From the NCBI GenBank assembly GCA_903896545.1, contig CAITYF010000075.1, positions 1 to 48,108 on the forward strand: 48,108 nucleotides of DNA, in the 5' to 3' direction. How positions within the stretch are numbered: the first letter of the stretch is position 1; each line of letters opens with the position of its first letter. This DNA is from an uncultured Myxococcales bacterium (lineage in GTDB: Bacteria > Myxococcota_A > UBA9042). The notes beneath the pieces were generated by a model, which was given only the letters and a program-made list of their open reading frames with translations, had not been told where the DNA came from and made no database searches. Shown here piece after piece: positions 43,801 through 48,108 of this stretch. Position numbers and translations under genes: made by a program.

Positions 43801-44816
43801 CACTCGAAGGCGATGCGCCCAAAGGCGACTGGGAGCCAGGCCAAGGCGGGGAGGAACCAGCGAGCCTGCTGACCGCAGACGTCGAACCGCCGCTCGCGCG
43901 CAACCGGGATGACGACGACGCGGACTCGCCGACACCCGAACCAGCACAGCCCACGCGGACACAAGCCGTTGCGCTGTCGTCCCTGCCGGGCGGGACGGAC
44001 GTCGGCCAGTGGGTGCACGCACTCTTGGAGAACCTCGATTTTCAAACGGTTCTGGACAAGGAGGGCAGCCCGCTGACCGACCTCGCGCCACGCTTGGCTG
44101 CCCGTGCCGGCGTTGTGTACACCGAAAAGCACGCGCCGCTGCTGGACGCCCTGCCCCACTTTCTGGAGACCCGCCTGGACGGACAGTTGCCTGGAATCCC
44201 TGAGAAATTTTGCCTCAAACAGCTCCAGCCCGAAGACCGGCTCGACGAACTGCACTTTGACCTGTCTCTGGCGGGCGGCGCCAACTGGGAGGTGAACCAG
44301 CCGTGCGTAGACCCGGCACGGATTCAGGCGGCGCTCGCCAAGCGCTTGCACGAGGACTGGGATGGCGCGGCGTGGCTGAAAATGGTCCACGATGAAACGC
44401 AATTCGCTGAGATGGCGGGCGTGCTGACCGGCTCGATTGACTTGGTGATGCGCGTCGGGACCAAATTCTTTATCGCGGACTACAAGACCAACAAGATTGT
44501 GTCGCAACGCAACCGACAACTTTGCTTGCGCGGGCACTACGCGCGCGAGTGGCTGGCTTGGGACATGGCCAAGCACGGTTACCACTTGCAAGCGCTGTTC
44601 TACACATTGGCGCTGCACAGGTTCTTGCGCGAGCGCCTGAAGAACTACGCGTACGGCGAGCACATCGGCGGGCACTTGTACCTCTACCTGCGCGGAATGG
44701 AAGGTGCGGAAGCGCTGCAGCCCAGCGGCGAAGCGTACGGCGTCTACACGGATCGCTGGCCAGAGGACGTCGTACTGGCCTTGGACGCGGCGCTCGCTGC
44801 AGAAGGAGTGCCATGA
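40833..44816 (+). CDS. recB: Exodeoxyribonuclease V subunit beta (RecB)
   Basis: 1327 aa, longer than E. coli RecB (1180). The helicase motifs are intact: ASAGTGKTW (Walker A, 24-32), VITFTNDAAAELRDRV, VDEFQDTD (Walker B, about 393-400), PKQAIYGFRGANV, TMHSSKGLEYPVVLL and LLYVALTRARH. The C-terminal nuclease domain is complete. GGTDVGQWVHALLE carries the first metal-binding His, GSIDLVM carries Asp1203, and IADYKTNKI carries Asp1216 and Lys1218. The GTG start has an excellent AGGAGG Shine-Dalgarno inside recC and overlaps its stop by 4 bp. It provides 3'-5' helicase and nuclease activity for double-strand break repair. Confidence 0.96.
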   Translation: MSTTPPTWTGQEPLPDNKTLLLEASAGTGKTWQIAHLVTRLVAEKNTPIERLLVITFTNDAAAELRDRVRARLLLARDTLADDAPEADDVLLRHWQSHPDKATFRLRLTAAYSSFDLAPISTIHGFSQRMLTQLAFESGQEAGLTLLGDVQPILDEWVADELARLYAATTMDEVALAADLGWTRKELNVLAKAVKGAVTPVLLPAPTPPMTIVDAIRTWEATRVAFARWLDGQEATDAVAALEAEISGKSGRINTSLINATYISGHWPNLRAWVAEGAPRRNRANSKPLVWTTAFTMQRLNAAWRGTESVESWAATPLFTAYTRFIEAQDRLWALPRSSAAQAARAFLDAEVLRRGMLTYDAMLSRLADRIAAEGPHGALATAIGKRYDAALVDEFQDTDGAQWSVLRDAFQAAQKPLLLIGDPKQAIYGFRGANVYVYMEAIASGGASTQRATMRQNWRSDAGYVAAMNHLWREGSDAFALRTADSTEPPGFDYVAVTAAKSAAGMRVRVRADSAAPARTPLEIRWFDAAAQAGKTAAKLSSRDVAEDLAAQLCAREVCRLLETTELEGDKGVARPLRAGDIAVLVRTGWQAVDIQRALVRVGVASVAAGRQSVFSSPAVQWLLAWLDAVAAPGRDGQARTLATTPLIGWTLRELDDALQAADAQKQQEQVPPNTRNWNTWMAEITEWATRWPRLGFVRVWESALDHTQAMERLLSGTDGERVATDLRHLTELCHAEERRTRLSPSGLAAWLRVQVQEIGGSSGDEQAVRLESDAAAVQIVTMHSSKGLEYPVVLLPFIWAESGGSARGNGPVKFHADGGDVCLEFAPNYSAARQTAETLQEGEATQEQRRLLYVALTRARHHTVAWFSPAGQAGGEPDSCAFGALALRPQPGYPNGELPKLKNATAKSPPDDYAHAALAWQERLTQLATTSQDTIAWRVEAPLPDVPQRVQLPVQPETPLTALQWPQGRRLATTWLVTSYSALTSGRTLEGDAPKGDWEPGQGGEEPASLLTADVEPPLARNRDDDDADSPTPEPAQPTRTQAVALSSLPGGTDVGQWVHALLENLDFQTVLDKEGSPLTDLAPRLAARAGVVYTEKHAPLLDALPHFLETRLDGQLPGIPEKFCLKQLQPEDRLDELHFDLSLAGGANWEVNQPCVDPARIQAALAKRLHEDWDGAAWLKMVHDETQFAEMAGVLTGSIDLVMRVGTKFFIADYKTNKIVSQRNRQLCLRGHYAREWLAWDMAKHGYHLQALFYTLALHRFLRERLKNYAYGEHIGGHLYLYLRGMEGAEALQPSGEAYGVYTDRWPEDVVLALDAALAAEGVP

Positions 44817-46723
44817 ACTTGGCGCTGTTGCCCGCTGCACTGGCCGAGCGCGTCGTCACTTTTGTGCCGACGGTGCTGGATTTGACCGATCTGCTGCTGG
44901 TGGACACGGTGCAACCGCGCTTCGGTCCGCATGATCCCGACGTGCTGTTGGCGCTGGCGCTCGCGGTTCGCGGTCCGCGCAAAGGTCACGTGGGCGTGGA
45001 TTTGCTGACGGTCGCCAAGACTGTCGATGACGACCGCGTCGTGCCGTATAGCGATGAACCGGTCGTAGCGCTCGATTGGCCGCCGGACGCGCAGGCCTGG
45101 CAGGCGAAGGTCCTGACTGCGGCGATGGTTGGGCCTCCGGAAGGACGGACGCCATTTGTGAAGCAGGCGCTGCGGAACGGTCACACGCTCGTGATGACGC
45201 GACGCATGTGGAACGAACAAGCGGTGCTGGCGGAGCGGCTGCGAGCGCTGGCGGTTCCCGTAGGCGATCCACTGCCAGAACAAGCGGTTGAAGCCGGACT
45301 AGCCGCGCTCGGTGTCACGGGAGAAGCGGCGAAGGCGGTACGTACGGCACTGGCGCGGCGGCTGACAGTCGTGACGGGCGGACCGGGCACAGGCAAGACG
45401 TTCAGCATCAAGCGGCTGCTAGCACTGCTCCTGGAGAACGACGCGGGAACGCGGCCGATCCACATCGTGCTTGCCGCGCCGACTGGCAAAGCGGCCGTGC
45501 GGATGGCGGAGGCGATTCAAGAGCAGCTCAGCGAACTGCACGGCATTTCAGACCGGACGCGAGAGCGCCTAACGCAGCTTGCCCCGCGGACGCTGCACAA
45601 ACTGCTGGGCGTCCATCCCGATGGCGGCACGCGCTTTCACCGGGGCAATCCGCTGGAGGCAGACGTCATCGTCGTGGACGAAGCGTCGATGGTCGACCTC
45701 ACGCTCATGCGCCAGCTGCTGGACGCGGTGCCCGCGCACGCGCGCCTGATTTTGCTGGGCGATCGCGACCAACTGGCGAGTGTGGAAGCAGGAACCGTGC
45801 TGGCGGACCTGGTGTGGGGGGAAACGCAGCAATCCGTGACGGACGACAACCCGCTGCGGCAATCGGTCGTGCGGTTCACCGAGTCGCGGCGTTTTGCCAA
45901 GGCGCCGTCGATCGGCCAGATCGCGAAGCTCCTACAAAACGCCGAAAAGTCCAATGAGCGTGAGGCATTGGCCCTGTTGAACGGAACGGGTGAACTTCCG
46001 CCGCTGGAGACCCTGCCCGATCGCGTAACCTGTTTGGGTGCGCCGGAAAATGGTCGGCCAACGGTCGCGCAGCTGGAACGGCTGGCAGCACCCTACGTGC
46101 TGGGTTACGCGGCGCTGCTGAAAGCGGCGATGGACGCGCACGGACCGCGGGATGAGGCGCTCAAGTCTGCGGATTTCCACGCGGGCCTGCTGGCGGCGTT
46201 CGAGGCGTATCGCGTGCTGGCCGTGCACCGCAATGGGCCGCTGGGCGTGAAGGGGCTGGAGCGGGCACTTGCTGAACGGGTGCGGAAGAGTCTGGGGGAA
46301 CATGTGCAGACCAAGTCCGGGTTCTGGGCGGGCCAGCCTGTCCTCGTGACGGAAAACGCTTACGACGTCGGGCTGATGAACGGCGACGTCGGGCTGATTC
46401 TGCCTACTGCGGACGGGCTGCAAGCGATTTTCCCGCGCACGGTCGCCGGCGTGCTGCACACCAAGCCCGTGCCGCTGGCGCGGTTGCCACAAGTGACGGG
46501 CGCCCTGGCGATGACGGTGCACAAGAGCCAAGGGTCGCAATTCGCCCGCGTCGCGCTGGTCCTGGCGGATCGCGACTCGCCGATCCAAACGCGCGAACTT
46601 GTCTACACGGGCATCACACGCGCCAGTGAGCGGCTGGATTGGTTGGGAACCAGCGCGCGCATGGAAACCGCCTTGTCACGTCGGGTCACGCGCGCTTCCG
46701 GTTTGGCTGAATTGCTCTGGTAA
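44813..46723 (+). CDS. recD: Exodeoxyribonuclease V subunit alpha (RecD)
   Basis: 636 aa, near E. coli RecD (608). It is the fast 5'-3' helicase of RecBCD. VVTGGPGTGKTFSIKRLL (Walker A at about 188-195), VDEASMVDLTLMRQLL (Walker B), LLGDRDQLASVEAG, MTVHKSQGSQF and YTGITRASERLDWLG are the SF1B motifs in order. The N-terminal domain PAALAERVVTFVPTVL is short, as in RecD rather than RecD2. The ATG follows AAGGAG and overlaps the recB stop by 4 bp, so the three subunits are made in order from one transcript. Confidence 0.96.
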   Translation: MNLALLPAALAERVVTFVPTVLDLTDLLLVDTVQPRFGPHDPDVLLALALAVRGPRKGHVGVDLLTVAKTVDDDRVVPYSDEPVVALDWPPDAQAWQAKVLTAAMVGPPEGRTPFVKQALRNGHTLVMTRRMWNEQAVLAERLRALAVPVGDPLPEQAVEAGLAALGVTGEAAKAVRTALARRLTVVTGGPGTGKTFSIKRLLALLLENDAGTRPIHIVLAAPTGKAAVRMAEAIQEQLSELHGISDRTRERLTQLAPRTLHKLLGVHPDGGTRFHRGNPLEADVIVVDEASMVDLTLMRQLLDAVPAHARLILLGDRDQLASVEAGTVLADLVWGETQQSVTDDNPLRQSVVRFTESRRFAKAPSIGQIAKLLQNAEKSNEREALALLNGTGELPPLETLPDRVTCLGAPENGRPTVAQLERLAAPYVLGYAALLKAAMDAHGPRDEALKSADFHAGLLAAFEAYRVLAVHRNGPLGVKGLERALAERVRKSLGEHVQTKSGFWAGQPVLVTENAYDVGLMNGDVGLILPTADGLQAIFPRTVAGVLHTKPVPLARLPQVTGALAMTVHKSQGSQFARVALVLADRDSPIQTRELVYTGITRASERLDWLGTSARMETALSRRVTRASGLAELLW

Positions 46724-46903
46724 CCATTTGACGGGCTTCAGATGTTTGCTGAAAACCGCGCAGATCCCGCCGTGAACATACCATGACAATCGCAGCACAA
46801 AGGTGGCACCGGCGCGTTGACGGTCCCCAAACGCAGGGCCAGACTGGCTAAGAAGGGCCGATGCGCTGGCGGGGAACCGACGCAGGCGAGGCCCGGAGCC
46901 CCA

Positions 46904-48108
46904 ATGCGGAATGTCAGAGCGGGACCTTCGCCTGAGTCGGACGCACCGGATGGCAGCATCACACTGTGCGGCGAATGCTACCCACATTTTCTGGAGAAAT
47001 TGCCAAGCGGTGCGGCCTTTTGCCGGGTGCTATACGAAGATGGCAGGCCCGTTGATTTGGTCTACCTGTACACGAATCCAGCGTTTGCGCGGCAGACCGG
47101 GCTAAACGTGACTGCGGGCACACGCCTACGAACGCTGATTCCGGATGTCGCTGAACGTGACCCGGTGATTTTGCAAACTTGCGCGCGAATCGCGGATGGC
47201 GGGGACGCAGAGAGTTTTGACCTGCACGTCTCGGCGCTGAACGCTTGGTTCTCCGTTCAAGTGTGGTGTCCAAGACGCGAACACGTCGTCGCGATGTTCA
47301 CTGCGATTACCGAACGCAAGGCGTTGGAGTCAGCGCTCGCGCGGACTTCAGCGCAACTGCAGGAGGCCCAGCGCATCGCGCACGTCGGCAATTGGGAGCG
47401 CGATCTGGAGACGGACGCGCTGACGTGGTCAGACGAGATGTACCGGATTTACGGACTGCCGCTGCAGCCCGGAACGGTAACGAAGAACAACTGCAGCAGC
47501 ACGATTCACCCTGAGGACCGACCAGCGACCGCTCAGGCGTTTGAGGCGGCGATCCAGTTCGGCGCGACGCTCGATCTGACGCACCGAGTCGTGATGCCGA
47601 CGGGGGAGATCAGAACGGTTCAGGTGCGGGGCGAGGTGCTCGTGGACAGCGCGGGCATCCCCTCGCGCGTCACTGGCAGCGCGCAGGACGTGACGCTGCA
47701 AGTGCGACAAGCCGAGAGCCTGCGACGCAAGGAACAGCACCTGCGGAGCGTCTTCGCCGCGATGTCCGAGGGGCTGGTGGTGCACGCGCGTGACGGTCAT
47801 GTCATCGACGCTAACCCGGCGGCAGAAATGATTCTTGGGCTGAGCCGCGACCAACTGCTTGGCCGGACGTCCGTCGATCCGCACTGGCATGCGATTCGGG
47901 AGGACGGCAAGCCGTTTCCAGGCGAAGAACATCCGGCGATGGTCACCCTACGGACTGGCGAGACGGTGCGAAACCAAGTCATGGGCGTGTTGGCTCCAGA
48001 CACCGGGCTACGATGGATCAGCGTGAACTCGAGCCCGCTCTTTGGCGCCGATCGCGAGAACCCCAGCGCCGCGGTCGCGACCTTTCTGGACATCACCGAG
48101 CGCAAGCA
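46904..48108 (+). CDS. Multi-PAS sensor protein, 5' part (runs off the window)
   Basis: At least 401 residues are encoded and the frame is still open at the window end. The ATG at 46904 is supported by GGAG nine bases upstream and by an in-frame stop just before 46852. Three PAS-like units are visible: about 30-135 (GAAFCRVLYEDGRPVDLVYL, ending ITERKALE), about 150-260 (IAHVGNWERDLETDALTWSD, HPEDRP, ending GSAQDVT), and about 278-400 (LRSVFAAMSEGLVVHARDG, ending ITERK). Each ends in the PAC-type DITERK or QDVT motif. There is no signal peptide or transmembrane segment so far. The output domain is beyond the edge; a histidine kinase is most likely, a diguanylate cyclase possible. Confidence 0.85.
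   Translation, partial: MRNVRAGPSPESDAPDGSITLCGECYPHFLEKLPSGAAFCRVLYEDGRPVDLVYLYTNPAFARQTGLNVTAGTRLRTLIPDVAERDPVILQTCARIADGGDAESFDLHVSALNAWFSVQVWCPRREHVVAMFTAITERKALESALARTSAQLQEAQRIAHVGNWERDLETDALTWSDEMYRIYGLPLQPGTVTKNNCSSTIHPEDRPATAQAFEAAIQFGATLDLTHRVVMPTGEIRTVQVRGEVLVDSAGIPSRVTGSAQDVTLQVRQAESLRRKEQHLRSVFAAMSEGLVVHARDGHVIDANPAAEMILGLSRDQLLGRTSVDPHWHAIREDGKPFPGEEHPAMVTLRTGETVRNQVMGVLAPDTGLRWISVNSSPLFGADRENPSAAVATFLDITERK

Noticed and set aside
1..48108. tRNA, rRNA, CRISPR arrays, transposases, integrases and attachment sites
   Set aside because: I looked for conserved T-loop patterns, regular repeats with spacers and mobile-element proteins and found none. A covariance-model tRNA scan would be decisive and was not possible here.

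Overview
The window looks like a chromosomal segment of a GC-rich Gram-negative bacterium, most plausibly a myxobacterium-like member of the former Deltaproteobacteria (Myxococcota or a relative). This placement is an inference. It rests on high GC, frequent GTG starts, several lipobox proteins with acidic D/A/S/T stalks and CxDGxxCTxDxC or CGDGxC cysteine repeats, a lipoprotein joining a sugar-dehydrogenase propeller to a diheme cytochrome, and AsmA-like plus transglycosylase architecture. No rRNA, tRNA, CRISPR array, insertion sequence or phage gene was seen. The content is mostly core metabolism, DNA repair and cell envelope.

Layout. 1-4.3 kb: trmB and a membrane-bound HdrD/GlpC-like Fe-S oxidoreductase on the minus strand, with a divergent membrane-anchored protein of unknown function. 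4.4-8.3 kb: two secreted lipoproteins, one cysteine-rich with collagen-like segments and one with a beta-propeller, an Ig-like domain and a thioredoxin-like domain. 8.4-12.4 kb: purB, purC and a tandem pair of paralogous proteins of unknown family. 12.5-15.8 kb: a 1084-aa inner-membrane protein with an AsmA-like periplasmic region and a C-terminal GT51 transglycosylase domain. 15.9-16.1 kb: a small Lys/Glu/Ala-rich secreted protein with a clear terminator. 16.3-20.3 kb: a tight operon of acyl-CoA dehydrogenase 1, acyl-CoA dehydrogenase 2, a stand-alone cobalamin-binding protein and a third acyl-CoA dehydrogenase homologue lacking the catalytic glutamate. 20.2-25.1 kb, minus strand: sbcD, sbcC and a P-loop ATPase/kinase-like gene joined by 4-bp overlaps. 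25.5-30.1 kb: three lipoproteins, two of them with CxxCH heme motifs and convergent to each other. 30.4-36.3 kb: a surface-polysaccharide-like group (SGNH hydrolase-like protein, GT2 glycosyltransferase, polytopic membrane protein, nucleotide-sugar dehydrogenase). 36.6-37.2 kb: a Gly/His-rich secreted protein. 37.4-46.7 kb: recC-recB-recD joined by 4-bp overlaps. 46.9 kb to the end: the first part of a multi-PAS sensor protein that runs off the window.

How the parts may work together. The dehydrogenase operon would feed electrons to ETF and then quinone, and the Fe-S membrane oxidoreductase at the left edge is the kind of protein that could take part, although it lies about 14 kb away. RecBCD and SbcCD both process DNA ends. 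The minus-strand sugar genes would make and transfer an activated acidic sugar. The most unusual items are the tandem unknown pair beside purC, the catalytically altered third dehydrogenase in its B12-linked operon, the AsmA-GT51 fusion and the convergent pair of heme lipoproteins. I did not find a clearly new defence or mobile system.
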